Counted from the stretch's first letter, positions 45,428-54,680 are shown. The stretch: 64,000 bases of DNA from Aciditerrimonas ferrireducens (GCF_023130475.1 NZ_JAKHEX010000001.1:351917-415916), one strand, 5' to 3'. Notes: generated from the sequence alone by a model not told the origin. A program made the numbers and translations.

Positions 45428-45993
45428 GGGGGGCGGCCGCCGTCGGCCGGGTCCGGGAAGACGTCGTGGATGGCCAGGACCCCGCCGGGGACCACCTTCG
45501 GGGCCCAGCCCCGGTAGTCGGCCCAGGCCGGTGCCTCGCCGTGCCCCCCGTCGATGAAGCAGAAGTGGAGGGGCTGGGCGAAGTGGGCGGCCACCGTGGG
45601 CGAGTCCCCCACCAGGCCGACCACCGCGCCCTCCAGGTCGGCGTCGGCCACCGCCCGACGCCAAAAGGGCAGGGTGTCGATCCGACCGGTCCGGGGGTCG
45701 AGCACCTCGGGGTCGTGGTGCTCCCACCCGGCCTGGTTCTCCTCCGAGCCCCGGTGGTGGTCCAGGCTGTAGAGCAGGGCCCCCTCGGCGGCGGCCGCCG
45801 CTCCCAGGTAGAGGGTGGACTTGCCGCACCAGGCCCCCACCTCGAGCAGGGTCGCGCCGGGGAAGCGCCGACCGACCTCGTGGGCCAGGGCATGGAGGGC
45901 CAGGCCCTCGGGCTCGGGCATGAACCCCTTCGTGGCCCGGGCCAGGGCCAGGCGGGGCGGGCAGGTCGGGTGGTCGCAGGGGCCGGCGGTCAC
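45340..45993 (-). CDS. SAM-dependent methyltransferase, Methyltransf_24-like
   Basis: A 217-residue class I methyltransferase. It shows GATLLEVGAWCGKSTLYLG (SAM loop), LLYSLDHHRGSEENQAGWEHHD, HFCFIDGGHGEAPAWADY and LAIHDVFPDPADGG, resembling the group that follows GT4/methyltransferase gene sets in actinobacteria. The GTG 45993 overlaps the pepN stop in a GTGA. It converges on the toroid-protein gene with an 88-base overlap. The substrate is unknown. Confidence 0.85.
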   Translation of the reverse strand: MTAGPCDHPTCPPRLALARATKGFMPEPEGLALHALAHEVGRRFPGATLLEVGAWCGKSTLYLGAAAAAEGALLYSLDHHRGSEENQAGWEHHDPEVLDPRTGRIDTLPFWRRAVADADLEGAVVGLVGDSPTVAAHFAQPLHFCFIDGGHGEAPAWADYRGWAPKVVPGGVLAIHDVFPDPADGGRPPYELWCDAVASGDWSELGTWGSLRALERR

Positions 45994-48674
45994 CGGCCAG
46001 CGCCACCCCCTCGGCCTTCGCCCAGGCGCGCCGTGGCCGCCTGGAGGGCCGCGGGGGCCGGGCTCCGCAGACGCTCGACGGCCCCGACGTGGACCCAGAG
46101 CCGCTCGAGGGCTTGCTGCACGGTGCGCTGACCGCTGCGCAGGGGGTGCGCCGCCAGCCAGTCGGTGACCCGCTCCGCCAGGGCCCGGTCCCGGCACAGC
46201 CAGCGGACCGCCTCGAGCATGCGGGGGGCGAGGTTCTCCGGGGTGCGGGCGAGGACCTCGTCCCAGCGGGCGGTCAGGCGCTCCCAGGTGGCCGGCCCGT
46301 GGAGCCGGCTGCCGAGCAGCGCCGCGAGCACGAAGGCGGCGTTCTGGGTGCGGACCTCGCTGAGGGCCAGTTCGAAGACCTCGGCGGCCACCTGGGGGTC
46401 GGGCACGTCGGCCAGGGCCACGAGGAACCGCATCTCCTCCTGGGGGGTGGCCGGGTGGCGGTAGCGGTCGAGGAGCTGCTCGTAGGTGGACCGGTCCCCG
46501 CTGGCCGCCACCACCTGGACCACCGCCGGGGCCAGGTCGGGGTCGAGGTCGGCCCGGCCGGCCTGCTCGGCGGCGAAGAGGGCCCGGCAGCGCTCCTGGA
46601 CCTCGGGGTCCTGGCCCACGGTGCCGGCCAGGGCGACGACCAAGGAGCGCAGGGTGAGGGTCCGCTCGTCGTCCCCCGGCTGGCGCTCGAAGCCGAGCTC
46701 GGCCAAGGAGGGGGCCACGATGGCCCGGGTGCAGGCCGCCAGGGCCCCCAGGTCGGCCTCGTCGAGGAACCGCTCCAGGCTCCGCAGGGCCCCGGCCAGC
46801 TGGCCGAGCACGTCGGGGTCCTCCCGGGGGGCCAGGCCCCCGGCCAGGGTCAGGAGGTCAGCGAAGTCGGCCTGGCCGGCGAGGACCGCGGCCCAGGTGT
46901 CCCCGATGAGGCCGAAGCGCTCGAGGACCGCCAGCTCGCCGAGACGGCCGGCCAGGGTCTCGAGGGTCGACCGGGGGTAGCGGACCCGGTAGAAGCCCCA
47001 GCCGCCGGCGTTCAGCACCGGGACGCCCCCCCCGGGCAGGGGCGGCAGGGCGGTGGGCTCGGCGCCGAGCAGGAGCCGGGCCTCCCCGTCGCCGCCCGAC
47101 CCGCCGGGCTCGGCGCCAGTCGCCGGGCCGGGGGCTTCGGGCAGGGCTCGGACGAGGAGGGGCACCTCCCAGTGCCGGCCGATGGCGCTCGGTTCCCCGG
47201 GCAGGGGCGGGCCGTAGGCGAAGGGCTCCTGGCGCAGCTCGGGGCCCGAGGGCCCCTCGGCGAGGGTGACCAGGGGATGGCCGCCTTGGAAGATCCAGCT
47301 CTCCATCACCTGCCGGACCGGCTCCCCGCTCGCCTCCTCCAGGGCGTCCCAGAGGTCGGCGGTCTCGGTGTTCGCGTAGCGGTGCCGGGCCAGGTAGCGC
47401 CGGATCCCGTCCCGGAACCGCTCCTCGCCGAGGTAGCGCTCGAGCATCCGCAGGACGCTCGCCCCCTTCTGGTAGGTGAGGACGTCGAACATGCCCTCGG
47501 CCTCCTCCGGGGACCCCACCGGGTACTCCACCGGCCGGGTCCGGTGCAGGCCGTCGACCGCCAAGGCGGCCTCCCGCTCCAGGCCGAAGGAGACCCAGCG
47601 GCGCCAGGCCGGGCGGAAGTGGTCGACGCAGAGCAGCTCCATGAAGGTGGCGAAGGCCTCGTTCAGCCAGATGCCGTTCCACCACTTCATGGTCACCAGG
47701 TCCCCGAACCACATGTGGGCGATCTCGTGGGACACCACGTCGGCCACCCGCTGGAGCTCCAGCTGGGAGGCCCGCCCAGGGTCCACGAGGAGGGCGGTCT
47801 CCCGGAAGGTCACGCAGCCCAGGTTCTCCATGGCCCCGAAGGCGAAGTCCGGGATGGCGACCAGGTCGAGCTTGTCGGCCGGGTAGGGGAGGCCGAACCA
47901 GTCGGCGAAGAAGTCCAGGGCGTGGGTCGCCGCCTCGAGGGCGAAACCGGTGAGGCCCTCCTTGCCGGGCACATGGACCACCCGGAGGGTGGTGCCCCCG
48001 GCCCGCACCGGCTCGGTGGCCACCAAGGGGCCGACGACGAAGGCCACCAGGTAGGTGGACATGGGCATGGTGTCCCCGAAGCGGACCCGCCGGCCGCCCC
48101 CCGGCAGGGGCTCCTCGTCGACCACCGGGCCGTTGGAGACCGCCAGGAGCCCCTCGGGGACGTCCAGGGTGATGGCGAACACCGCCTTGGCGTCGGGCTC
48201 GTCCAGGCAGGGAAAGGCCCGGCGGGCGTGGGTGGCTTCGAACTGGGTGGTGGCGATGGTCCGGGTCCGGCCCTCGGGGTCGGTGTAGGTGGACCGGTAG
48301 AAGCCGTGGAGGCGGTCGTTCAGCTCCCCGCTGAAACGCAGGTCCAGGCGGAGGGGCCCTGCGGGCAGGGGCTCGGCGGGCCGCAGCCGAAGGCGCTGGT
48401 GCTCGGGCTCGAGCTGGACGTCGCAGGGCACCGCCGGGCCCTCGGCCGCGCTGGCGCTGGCCTCGGCGACCTGGAGGTCCACCGCGTGGAGCAGCACCTC
48501 CCGGACCTCGCTGGCCGCCTCCCCGCTGATCCGCACCGTGCCCTCGAAGCGGGCCTGGTCCAGGTCGGGGCGGAGGTGGAGGTCGTAGCGACGCGGGACG
48601 AGCGCGCGAGGCAGCCGGTGGGCAGCGGAAGGGTCCACCGGCCCCTCGCCAGCGAAGGAAGCGGGCCTGGGCAC
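45990..48674 (-). CDS. pepN: Aminopeptidase N (M1 family zinc metallopeptidase)
   Basis: An 894-residue cytosolic aminopeptidase removing N-terminal residues from peptides. It carries the substrate-recognising GAMEN box and the zinc site HEIAHMWFGDLVTMKWWNG with the distal Glu in WLNEAFATF, exactly as in M1 enzymes, plus an N-terminal beta-saddle (FEATHARRAFPCLDEPDAK) and a C-terminal ERAP1-like helical domain. It is a normal actinobacterial PepN. GTG 48674 is six bases after a TAGCCT hexamer, so the transcript is probably leaderless. It diverges from a sugar kinase gene. Confidence 0.96.
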   Translation of the reverse strand: MPRPASFAGEGPVDPSAAHRLPRALVPRRYDLHLRPDLDQARFEGTVRISGEAASEVREVLLHAVDLQVAEASASAAEGPAVPCDVQLEPEHQRLRLRPAEPLPAGPLRLDLRFSGELNDRLHGFYRSTYTDPEGRTRTIATTQFEATHARRAFPCLDEPDAKAVFAITLDVPEGLLAVSNGPVVDEEPLPGGGRRVRFGDTMPMSTYLVAFVVGPLVATEPVRAGGTTLRVVHVPGKEGLTGFALEAATHALDFFADWFGLPYPADKLDLVAIPDFAFGAMENLGCVTFRETALLVDPGRASQLELQRVADVVSHEIAHMWFGDLVTMKWWNGIWLNEAFATFMELLCVDHFRPAWRRWVSFGLEREAALAVDGLHRTRPVEYPVGSPEEAEGMFDVLTYQKGASVLRMLERYLGEERFRDGIRRYLARHRYANTETADLWDALEEASGEPVRQVMESWIFQGGHPLVTLAEGPSGPELRQEPFAYGPPLPGEPSAIGRHWEVPLLVRALPEAPGPATGAEPGGSGGDGEARLLLGAEPTALPPLPGGGVPVLNAGGWGFYRVRYPRSTLETLAGRLGELAVLERFGLIGDTWAAVLAGQADFADLLTLAGGLAPREDPDVLGQLAGALRSLERFLDEADLGALAACTRAIVAPSLAELGFERQPGDDERTLTLRSLVVALAGTVGQDPEVQERCRALFAAEQAGRADLDPDLAPAVVQVVAASGDRSTYEQLLDRYRHPATPQEEMRFLVALADVPDPQVAAEVFELALSEVRTQNAAFVLAALLGSRLHGPATWERLTARWDEVLARTPENLAPRMLEAVRWLCRDRALAERVTDWLAAHPLRSGQRTVQQALERLWVHVGAVERLRSPAPAALQAATARLGEGRGGGAGR

Positions 48675-48680
48675 GAGGGC

Positions 48681-48686
48681 AGGCTA
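48681..48686 (-). promoter_or_regulatory. -10 element (TAGCCT) of a probable leaderless pepN promoter
   Basis: On the minus strand TAGCCT ends six bases before the pepN GTG. No ribosome-binding site is visible. Confidence 0.5.
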
Positions 48687-48809
48687 GGGGTCGGGCCGCG
48701 GGGACCGCAATCGGCGCGGACCAGGGCGGGGAGCGGGCCTACAGGGCGCTCTCGGCCGGGGCGCGGGCCGCTAGGGTCCAGCCGTGCCGCCCGCCCAGAA
48801 ACCCCGACC

Positions 48810-49913
48810 GTGACCGCCCGGCCGACCGCGACCCGCTCGGCGGCCGAGGAACCCGGGCAGGGGCGAGCCGGGGAGGACGGGCCCCTCGACCTCGTGGGGG
48901 TGGGGTCGGCCCTCGTGGACCTGACCGCCCAGGTGCAGCCCGAGGACCTCGCGGCCCTGGGCCTCGAGCCCGGCACGATGACCCTGGTGGACGAGGCCGG
49001 GGCCGGCCGGCTCGCCGAGGCGGTCCGCCCCGAGGCCCGCAGCTCGGGCGGCTCGGTGGCCAACACGGTGGTCGGGGTGGCCGCCCTGGGCGGCCGGGCC
49101 GGGTTCCTCGGGTGCACCGGCGACGACGAGCTGGGGCGGGTCTTCCGCCAGGACCTGGCCGCCGCCGGGGTGGTCCTCGGGGACGGGGCGCCCCGGGCCG
49201 GCGGCGCCACCGGCCGCTGCCTGGTCCTGGTCACCCCCGACGGGCAGCGGACCATGGCCACCTTCCTCGGGGTGGCCACCGACCTGCGCCCCGAGGACCT
49301 CGACCCGAAGGTGCTTCGGCGAGCGGCCGTCGTCTACCTCGAGGGGTACCTGCTGGACGTGCCCGGGGCAGCCGAGCTCCTCGAGCGGGCGGTGGCCCTG
49401 GCGCACGAGGGCGAGGCGGCGGTGGCCCTCGGGCTCTCCGACCCCCTCCTGGTGGCCCGCCACCGGGACCGGCTCCTCGGCCTGCTGGAGGCCGGCAGCG
49501 TGGACGTGGTGGTGGGCAACGCCGAGGAGGCCCGGGCCCTTGCCGGGAGTCGCGACCAGGAGACCGCCCTGGGGTTCCTGGAGGAGCTCGGGGTGCTCGG
49601 CGCCGTGACCCTCGGCGAGGAGGGGGCGGTGGTGGTGGCCCCCGAGGACCGCTACCGGGTGCCGGCCCGGCCGGTGCCGGTGGTGGACACCACCGGGGCC
49701 GGGGACCTCTTCGCCGCCGGCTTCCTCTACGGCCTGGCCCGGGGGGCCGGGCCCGGTGATGCCGCCCGCCTCGGCACGGCGGCCGCCGCCACCGTCCTCG
49801 GGCACCTGGGCGGCCGGCCCGAGGGCGACCTGCGGGCCCTGGTGGCCGAGGTGCTCGGGGCGCCGGCCCCGGCTCAGGGGGCCTCGTCGGGCTCGGGCTC
49901 GGGCGGCAGGTAG
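48810..49913 (+). CDS. PfkB-family carbohydrate/adenosine kinase
   Basis: A 367-residue ribokinase-fold kinase. The N-terminal substrate region is VGVGSALVDLTAQV, followed by SSGGSVANTVVGVAALGGRAGFLGCTGDDELG, and the C-terminal ATP/anion-hole motif is PVPVVDTTGAGDLFAAGFLYGL with the catalytic Asp. The family covers adenosine, fructose and ribose kinases; the SGGSVANTV box is common in adenosine-kinase-like members, but the substrate is not certain. A possible -10 TAGGGT lies at 48771-48776. The 3' end overlaps the convergent unknown gene by 40 bases. Confidence 0.88.
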   Translation: MTARPTATRSAAEEPGQGRAGEDGPLDLVGVGSALVDLTAQVQPEDLAALGLEPGTMTLVDEAGAGRLAEAVRPEARSSGGSVANTVVGVAALGGRAGFLGCTGDDELGRVFRQDLAAAGVVLGDGAPRAGGATGRCLVLVTPDGQRTMATFLGVATDLRPEDLDPKVLRRAAVVYLEGYLLDVPGAAELLERAVALAHEGEAAVALGLSDPLLVARHRDRLLGLLEAGSVDVVVGNAEEARALAGSRDQETALGFLEELGVLGAVTLGEEGAVVVAPEDRYRVPARPVPVVDTTGAGDLFAAGFLYGLARGAGPGDAARLGTAAAATVLGHLGGRPEGDLRALVAEVLGAPAPAQGASSGSGSGGR

Positions 49914-50482
49914 GGGAAGTCGAGGTCGGCCACCCGGACGAGCAGGGAGGCAACCCAGGTGGCCAGCTCGCCCACCCCGGCGGCCAGGCGGCTCGGGTCC
50001 TCCAAGGTGGCCTCGTCGAGCACCACCGAACCCTGGTAGGTGGTCTCCACCGCCCACTGGCTGGGCTCGTCGGTGCCGAGGACCTCCTCGACCACCGGGG
50101 CCGAGCGGACCAGCCGGTCCCCGGCGAGCTCGGGGCTCTCGCTGGGCAAGGTGGCGAGGACCGCGTCGAGGTCCGGGCGGGCGGCGAGGCGCTGCTGGCG
50201 GATGGTCAGCTCGAGGAGCACCTCGGGGGCCTCCTCGGCCGGTTCGCCGATGGACCAGGAGCGATAGAGGCTCTGGCTCCAGGTCGGCCAGTCCAGGCTC
50301 ACGTCGGCCCGGACCCGGGGCGGCTGATCCTCGCCGGGCAGCGAGTAGGACGTCTCCCAGGAGACGTCGCCAAGGAAGACGTCCACCTGGAACCGCTCCT
50401 CGATGGCCTGCCGCTGCAGGAGGGAGCCTTCCAGCGCCGAACGGAGCTGGGAGATCAGCTCCACGAGGATGTGGTCCAGCAT
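49874..50482 (-). CDS. Conserved-looking protein of unknown function
   Basis: A 202-residue acidic, soluble protein with no signal or membrane segment. It opens with a helical region (MLDHILVELISQLRSALEGS), followed by beta-rich segments with evenly spaced charged residues (VDVFLGDVSWETSYSLPG, VRADVSLDWPTWSQSLYRSW). I recognise no catalytic motif. Coding is supported by the codon pattern and by a TAGCCT hexamer close upstream (50493-50498). It could be a small structural or regulatory protein; function unknown. Confidence 0.7.
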   Translation of the reverse strand: MLDHILVELISQLRSALEGSLLQRQAIEERFQVDVFLGDVSWETSYSLPGEDQPPRVRADVSLDWPTWSQSLYRSWSIGEPAEEAPEVLLELTIRQQRLAARPDLDAVLATLPSESPELAGDRLVRSAPVVEEVLGTDEPSQWAVETTYQGSVVLDEATLEDPSRLAAGVGELATWVASLLVRVADLDFPYLPPEPEPDEAP

Positions 50483-50492
50483 GGCGGGGCCG

Positions 50493-50502
50493 AGGCTAGC
50501 GT
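50493..50502. promoter_or_regulatory. Overlapping divergent -10 elements
   Basis: AGGCTA at 50493-50498 is TAGCCT on the minus strand, about ten bases from ATG 50482. TAGCGT at 50497-50502 serves the plus strand, six bases from GTG 50509. The two hexamers share two bases, so only one direction could be occupied at a time. Confidence 0.45.
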
Positions 50503-50508
50503 TGGCCC

Positions 50509-51438
50509 GTGCCGAAGACCCAGCGAGCGGCCTCCCCGTGGCTGGCCCGGCGGGTCCTGGCCTACGCCCACCAGGGCGGCGCCCACGAGGCCCCCTCCTC
50601 GACCCTGGCGGCCGTCGAGCACGCCCTGGCCGTGGGGGCCACGGGCATCGAGCTGGACGTCCACGCCAGCGCGGACGGGGTGCTCGTGGTCTGCCACGAC
50701 CGGACCGTGGACCGGACCACGAACGGTCGGGGCCGGATCGCCGAGATGACCTGGGCGGAGCTCGCGGCGCTGGACAACGCCTACTGGTTCGTGCCCGGGG
50801 AGGAGCATCCCCGTGACCGGCCGGCCGACGCCTACCCGCTGCGGGGCCGAGCCCCGGCCGACCCCACGCTGCGGATCGCCCGCCTCGAGGAGGTCCTGGA
50901 CCTGCTGGACGAGCACCCGGGGGTGGTGCTGAACCTCGACATCAAGGCCACCGCCCCCGAGGTGGCCCCCTACGAGGCTGCCCTGGCCGAGACCCTGCGG
51001 CGCCGGGGCTACGAGGAGCGGACCATCGTGGCGTCGTTCTGGGACGTGGCCACCGAGCGTTTCCGGGCCCTGGCCCCCGAGATCGCCACCTCGGCCGGGA
51101 CGGTCCAGGTGGCGAGCTTCTGGCGGGCGGTGCACCGAGGCGAGCCGGTCGGCCCCCTGCCCTACCAGGCCCTCCAGGTGCCCGCCCGGCACGGGTCCTT
51201 GACCGTGGTGGACGAGCTGCTCGTCCACGCCGCCCACGAGGCAGGCCTGGCCGTCCACGTCTGGACGGTGAACGACCCCCTGACCATGGGCTCGCTGGTG
51301 GACCTCGGGGTGGACGGGATCATCACCGACCGGCCGAGCGCCCTCGTCGGGATCCTGGCCGCCAAGGGCTGCGCCTACGACCCCACGGCCCCGGGGGCCC
51401 GGGGGGACCAGCGGGTCGCCCCGCCCGACCCGGCCTGA
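50509..51438 (+). CDS. Glycerophosphodiester phosphodiesterase
   Basis: A 309-residue GDPD-family enzyme hydrolysing glycerophosphodiesters to glycerol-3-phosphate and alcohol. It has the N-terminal catalytic AHQGGAHEAPSSTLAA, the acidic metal-binding GIELDVHASADGVLVVCHDRT, and the closing TIM-barrel blocks VHVWTVNDPLTM and GVDGIITDRPSAL. No signal peptide is seen, so it acts in the cytoplasm. The GTG is six bases after a TAGCGT hexamer, suggesting a leaderless message. Confidence 0.94.
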   Translation: MPKTQRAASPWLARRVLAYAHQGGAHEAPSSTLAAVEHALAVGATGIELDVHASADGVLVVCHDRTVDRTTNGRGRIAEMTWAELAALDNAYWFVPGEEHPRDRPADAYPLRGRAPADPTLRIARLEEVLDLLDEHPGVVLNLDIKATAPEVAPYEAALAETLRRRGYEERTIVASFWDVATERFRALAPEIATSAGTVQVASFWRAVHRGEPVGPLPYQALQVPARHGSLTVVDELLVHAAHEAGLAVHVWTVNDPLTMGSLVDLGVDGIITDRPSALVGILAAKGCAYDPTAPGARGDQRVAPPDPA

Positions 51439-51450
51439 GGCCGGCCAGCC

Positions 51451-51534
51451 TCAGCCCCGGCCGCAGTTCGGGCGCTTGCCGTGGTTGGCCTTCTTCTTGG
51501 CGCGCAGCTTCCGCTTGACGGTCCGCTTCGACAT
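51451..51534 (-). CDS. Ribosomal protein bL37 (27 residues)
   Basis: A tiny, highly basic protein read from ATG 51534. It begins MSKRTVKRKLRAKKK and has the diagnostic C-terminal ANHGKRPN of the small actinobacterial 50S protein bL37 seen in mycobacterial ribosome structures. It is too short for most gene callers. The TACCAT hexamer at 51543-51548 lies eight bases upstream, so it is probably leaderless or nearly so. It is divergent from ychF. Confidence 0.87.
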   Translation of the reverse strand: MSKRTVKRKLRAKKKANHGKRPNCGRG

Positions 51535-51542
51535 GGCTGCCC

Positions 51543-51548
51543 ATGGTA
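51543..51548 (-). promoter_or_regulatory. -10 element (TACCAT) upstream of bL37
   Basis: On the minus strand the hexamer ends eight bases before ATG 51534. The opposite -10 for ychF lies 36 bases away. Confidence 0.35.
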
Positions 51549-51584
51549 GCCGGGACCCGGTCGGCTGCCGACGGGCCCGGCCGC

Positions 51585-51590
51585 TAGCCT
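51585..51590 (+). promoter_or_regulatory. -10 element (TAGCCT) of a probable leaderless ychF promoter
   Basis: Ends six bases before GTG 51597 with no ribosome-binding site between. Confidence 0.5.
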
Positions 51591-51596
51591 CGGCTC

Positions 51597-52673
51597 GTGG
51601 AACGACTCGGCCTGGTCGGCCTGCCCAACGCCGGGAAGACCTCGCTCTTCAACGCCCTGACCGGGGCCCGGGCGCCGGTGGCCCCGCACCCGTACACGAC
51701 CACCGAGACCAGCCTCGGGGTGGCGAGCGTCCCCGACGAGCGTCTGGGACGGCTGGCCGAGATGAGCCGGAGCCGCAAGGTCGTGCCGGCGGGGGTCCAG
51801 GTGGTGGACATCGCCGGGCTGGCAGCCGGGGCGTCCCAAGGGGAGGGGCTCGGGAACCGCTTCCTCGCCGGCATCCGGGAGGTCGACGCTCTCTGCCTGG
51901 TGCTCCGGGCCTTCGAGGACCCCGAGGTGCCCGGGGAGAGCGACCCGGTGGCCGCCCTGGAGGCCCTGGAGCTCGAACTGGTCCTGGCCGACCTGGCGAG
52001 CGTCGAGGGCCAGCTGGAGCGGCGCCGCAAGCAGGCCCGGGCCGACAAGTCCCTCCAGCGGGAGGTGGCCGCCCTCGAGGAGGTCCACGAGGCCCTGGCC
52101 GCCGGCACCCCCCTGTACCGGGCCGCCCTGGACCCCGAGGGGGCTGACGCCCGCCGAGGCCTGTTCCTCCTGACCGCCAAGCCGGTGCTGGCGGTGGTGA
52201 ACGTGACCGAGGGCGACCCCGAGGGGGCCGCCCGGGCTGAGAAGGCGGTGGGCGAGGCCCTCGGGGGTGCCGGGGAGGTGCTGGCGGTGGCCGCCCGGCT
52301 CGAGGCCGAGGCGGCCGAGCTGGAGGAGGCGGAGCGGGCCGAGCTGCTCGAGGGCCTGGGCCTCGGGGCCGGGGCCCTCGCCCGGGTGTCGGCCGCCGCC
52401 TACCGGCTCCTCGGCCGACGGGTGTTCTTCACCACCGGGGAGAAGGAGACCCGGGCCTGGAGCTTCCGGGCCGGGGCCAGCGCCCCGGAGTGCGCCGGGG
52501 TGATCCACTCGGACCTCCAGCGGGGCTTCATCCGGGCCGAGGTCATCCCGGCCGAGGAGCTCCTGGCCATCGGGTCCTGGCAGCGGGCCAAGGCGGAGGG
52601 CCGGGTGCGGCTCGAGGGCCGGGACTACCAGGTGGCCGACGGGGACGTGCTGGAGATCCGGTTCAACGTCTGA
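51597..52673 (+). CDS. ychF: YchF/OLA1 family ribosome-associated P-loop NTPase
   Basis: A 358-residue Obg-superfamily NTPase that prefers ATP. It has G1 GLPNAGKTS, G2/G3 with VVDIAGLAAGASQGEGLGN, a coiled-coil insert with RRRKQARADKSLQREVAALEEV, and the C-terminal TGS domain ending in VADGDVLEIRFNV. It is shorter than the usual 363 or so but complete. YchF binds ribosomes and takes part in translation and stress responses. It begins a plus-strand run of housekeeping genes. Confidence 0.95.
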   Translation: MERLGLVGLPNAGKTSLFNALTGARAPVAPHPYTTTETSLGVASVPDERLGRLAEMSRSRKVVPAGVQVVDIAGLAAGASQGEGLGNRFLAGIREVDALCLVLRAFEDPEVPGESDPVAALEALELELVLADLASVEGQLERRRKQARADKSLQREVAALEEVHEALAAGTPLYRAALDPEGADARRGLFLLTAKPVLAVVNVTEGDPEGAARAEKAVGEALGGAGEVLAVAARLEAEAAELEEAERAELLEGLGLGAGALARVSAAAYRLLGRRVFFTTGEKETRAWSFRAGASAPECAGVIHSDLQRGFIRAEVIPAEELLAIGSWQRAKAEGRVRLEGRDYQVADGDVLEIRFNV

Positions 52674-52678
52674 GCACC

Positions 52679-53032
52679 ATGGCTGGGCAGCGCCACGCCT
52701 ACTGGTTGCTGCGGGCCGGTCAGGTCCTGGCCAGCGCCGAGGTGGCCGAGGGGCCCCTGGCCCGCTGGGTCGGCCTCCTCGGGCGGTCGTCGCTCGAGGG
52801 GGCCCTGGTGCTGCCCCGGACCCGGGCGGTCCACACCCTCGGCATGCGCTTCGCCATCGACGTGGCCTACCTCGACCGCCAGCTGCGGGTCCTGGAGGTC
52901 ACCCCGGCGGTGCCGCCCTGGCGGATCGGGCGGCCCCGGTGGTGCTGGGCGGTCGTCGAGGCTCCGGCCGGGGCCTTCGAACGCTGGGGCCTCGCACCCG
53001 GCGACCAGCTCGAGCTCGAGCGCTGCCGGTGA
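52679..53032 (+). CDS. DUF192 family protein
   Basis: A 117-residue protein of the DUF192 family: LARWVGLLGRSSLEGALVLPR, the core VHTLGMRFAIDVAYLD, and RWCWAVVEAPAGAFERWGL. The family has no firmly established biochemical role. It is compact and cytoplasmic here, without the signal peptide seen in some relatives. It starts five bases after the ychF stop and probably shares its transcript. Confidence 0.9.
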   Translation: MAGQRHAYWLLRAGQVLASAEVAEGPLARWVGLLGRSSLEGALVLPRTRAVHTLGMRFAIDVAYLDRQLRVLEVTPAVPPWRIGRPRWCWAVVEAPAGAFERWGLAPGDQLELERCR

Positions 53033-53051
53033 GCGGGGCGACGGCGGGACG

Positions 53052-54005
53052 ATGAGCACGGAGCCCTCCCGCCCCGAGGGGCTCTCCCGCCCAGAGGGAC
53101 GGGGGCGCCTGGTGGTCGTGGCCACCCCGATCGGCAACCTCGGGGACCTCTCGCCCCGGGCCCGCCAGGCCCTGGCCGAGGCGACGGTGGTCTGCTGCGA
53201 GGACACCCGGCGGACCCGGGCGCTGCTCGCCGCGAGCGGCGTGGCCGCCCCCCGGCTCGTCTCGCTGCACCGGGACAACGAGCGTCGGCGCATCCCCGAG
53301 GTGCTCGGCTGGCTGGCCCAGGGCGCCGAGGTGGCGCTGGTCAGCGACGCCGGCACCCCGGGGGTGAGCGACCCCGGGCAGGCGCTGGTGGCTGCTGCCG
53401 TCGCCGCCGGGGTGCCGGTGAGCGCCGTGCCAGGGCCGAGCGCGGTGCTCTGCGCCCTGGTGGTGAGCGGCCTGCCGATGGACCGCTTCTGCCTGGAGGG
53501 CTTCCTGCCCCGCCGGGGGCCCGAGCGCCGGGCCCGGCTGGCGGCCCTGGCCGTCGAGGAGCGGACCAGCGTGCTGCTGGAGTCGGCCCGCCGCCTGCCC
53601 GGCACCCTGGCCGAGCTCGGCGAGGCCCTGGGGCACGACCGGGCCGTGGTGGTGGCTCGGGAGCTGACGAAGCTCCACGAGGAGGTATGGCGGGGCACCC
53701 TCGGGGCCGCCGCCCGCACCTTCGCCGAGCGGGCTGAGCAGGGCGCCCTGCGCGGCGAGGTGGTCCTGGTGCTCGCCGGGGCCCCCTCGGGGCAGCCCAC
53801 CGGACGGGTGCCGCCGAGCGAGGAGGACCTGGCGGCCGCGGTGGCGGCCGAGCGGGCCCGGGGAGCCAGCCCGAGCCAGGCCGCTGCCCGGGCGGCCCGG
53901 GCGCTCGGGGTGGCGCGGCGTCGGGCCTACCAGGCGGCGCTGGCGAGGGACCCGGAGGCGGCACCCAGCAGGGTCGGTCCGGGCGAGGCGGGTGGGAATG
54001 GGTGA
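53052..54005 (+). CDS. rsmI: 16S rRNA (cytidine-1402-2'-O)-methyltransferase
   Basis: A 317-residue SAM-dependent tetrapyrrole-methylase-fold enzyme that 2'-O-methylates C1402 in the 30S decoding centre. It has [46 protein letters not shown] and [17 protein letters not shown], all RsmI hallmarks, with a C-terminal helical domain ([20 protein letters not shown]). It is followed by msrA. Confidence 0.95.
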   Translation: MSTEPSRPEGLSRPEGRGRLVVVATPIGNLGDLSPRARQALAEATVVCCEDTRRTRALLAASGVAAPRLVSLHRDNERRRIPEVLGWLAQGAEVALVSDAGTPGVSDPGQALVAAAVAAGVPVSAVPGPSAVLCALVVSGLPMDRFCLEGFLPRRGPERRARLAALAVEERTSVLLESARRLPGTLAELGEALGHDRAVVVARELTKLHEEVWRGTLGAAARTFAERAEQGALRGEVVLVLAGAPSGQPTGRVPPSEEDLAAAVAAERARGASPSQAAARAARALGVARRRAYQAALARDPEAAPSRVGPGEAGGNG

Positions 54006-54046
54006 GGTCCGGAGGAGCGTTGGCAGGGGACGGACAGGAGGCGACG

Positions 54047-54613
54047 ATGGGGTTCTTCGGACGATCGGGCGGCGAGGCGGAGCGGGCGGCGGCCCTGGCG
54101 CAGCGGCCGCCGGTGGAACCGGGCCAGGCGCCCCCGGGGCTGGCCCTCGCCACCTTCGCCGCCGGGTGCTTCTGGGGGGTGGAGGACGTCTTCCGGAAGG
54201 TCCCCGGGGTGGTGGAGGTGGTCTCGGGCTACACCGGGGGGCACGTCCCGGCCCCGACCTACGAGCGGGTCTGCCAGGGCGACACCGGCCACGCCGAGGC
54301 GGTCCTGGTCACCTACGACCCGACGAAGGTCCGCTACGAGGACCTGCTGGAGGTCTTCTGGCGCCACCACGACCCCACGACCCCGAACCGCCAGGGCCCC
54401 GACGTCGGGACCCAGTACCGCTCGGCGGTCTTCTGCCACGGGCCCGAACAGCTGCGCCTCGCCCAGGCCTCGAAGGCGGCGATGGCCCCGCGCTTTTCGC
54501 GGCCCATCGTGACCGAGGTGCAGCCGGCCAGCACCTTCTGGCCCGCTGAGGAGTACCACCAGCGCTACGTCGAGCGGACCGGGCGGGGGGCCTGCCACGT
54601 GGCGAACTGGTAG
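54047..54613 (+). CDS. msrA: Peptide-methionine (S)-S-oxide reductase
   Basis: A 188-residue MsrA that repairs methionine-S-sulfoxide. The catalytic cysteine is in [12 protein letters not shown], with [39 protein letters not shown] and the resolving-cysteine region near the C-terminus (ACHVANW). ATG 54047 is chosen for its AGGAGG Shine-Dalgarno and the family's N-terminal start. It follows rsmI closely. Confidence 0.95.
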   Translation: MGFFGRSGGEAERAAALAQRPPVEPGQAPPGLALATFAAGCFWGVEDVFRKVPGVVEVVSGYTGGHVPAPTYERVCQGDTGHAEAVLVTYDPTKVRYEDLLEVFWRHHDPTTPNRQGPDVGTQYRSAVFCHGPEQLRLAQASKAAMAPRFSRPIVTEVQPASTFWPAEEYHQRYVERTGRGACHVANW

Positions 54614-54668
54614 GGCGGAGCGGGTCGACGGCTGGCCCCCGGGCCCGATCGGGGCGGTGCGGGGCCGG

Positions 54669-54674
54669 TAGCCT
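54669..54674 (+). promoter_or_regulatory. -10 element (TAGCCT) of a probable leaderless metG promoter
   Basis: Ends six bases before GTG 54681. No Shine-Dalgarno is seen. Confidence 0.5.
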
Positions 54675-54680
54675 GAGGCG

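Noticed and set aside
46089..48780. Long plus-strand frame opposite pepN that continues into the sugar kinase
   Set aside because: Only the part from 48810 onward encodes a real protein; the rest is the shadow of pepN.
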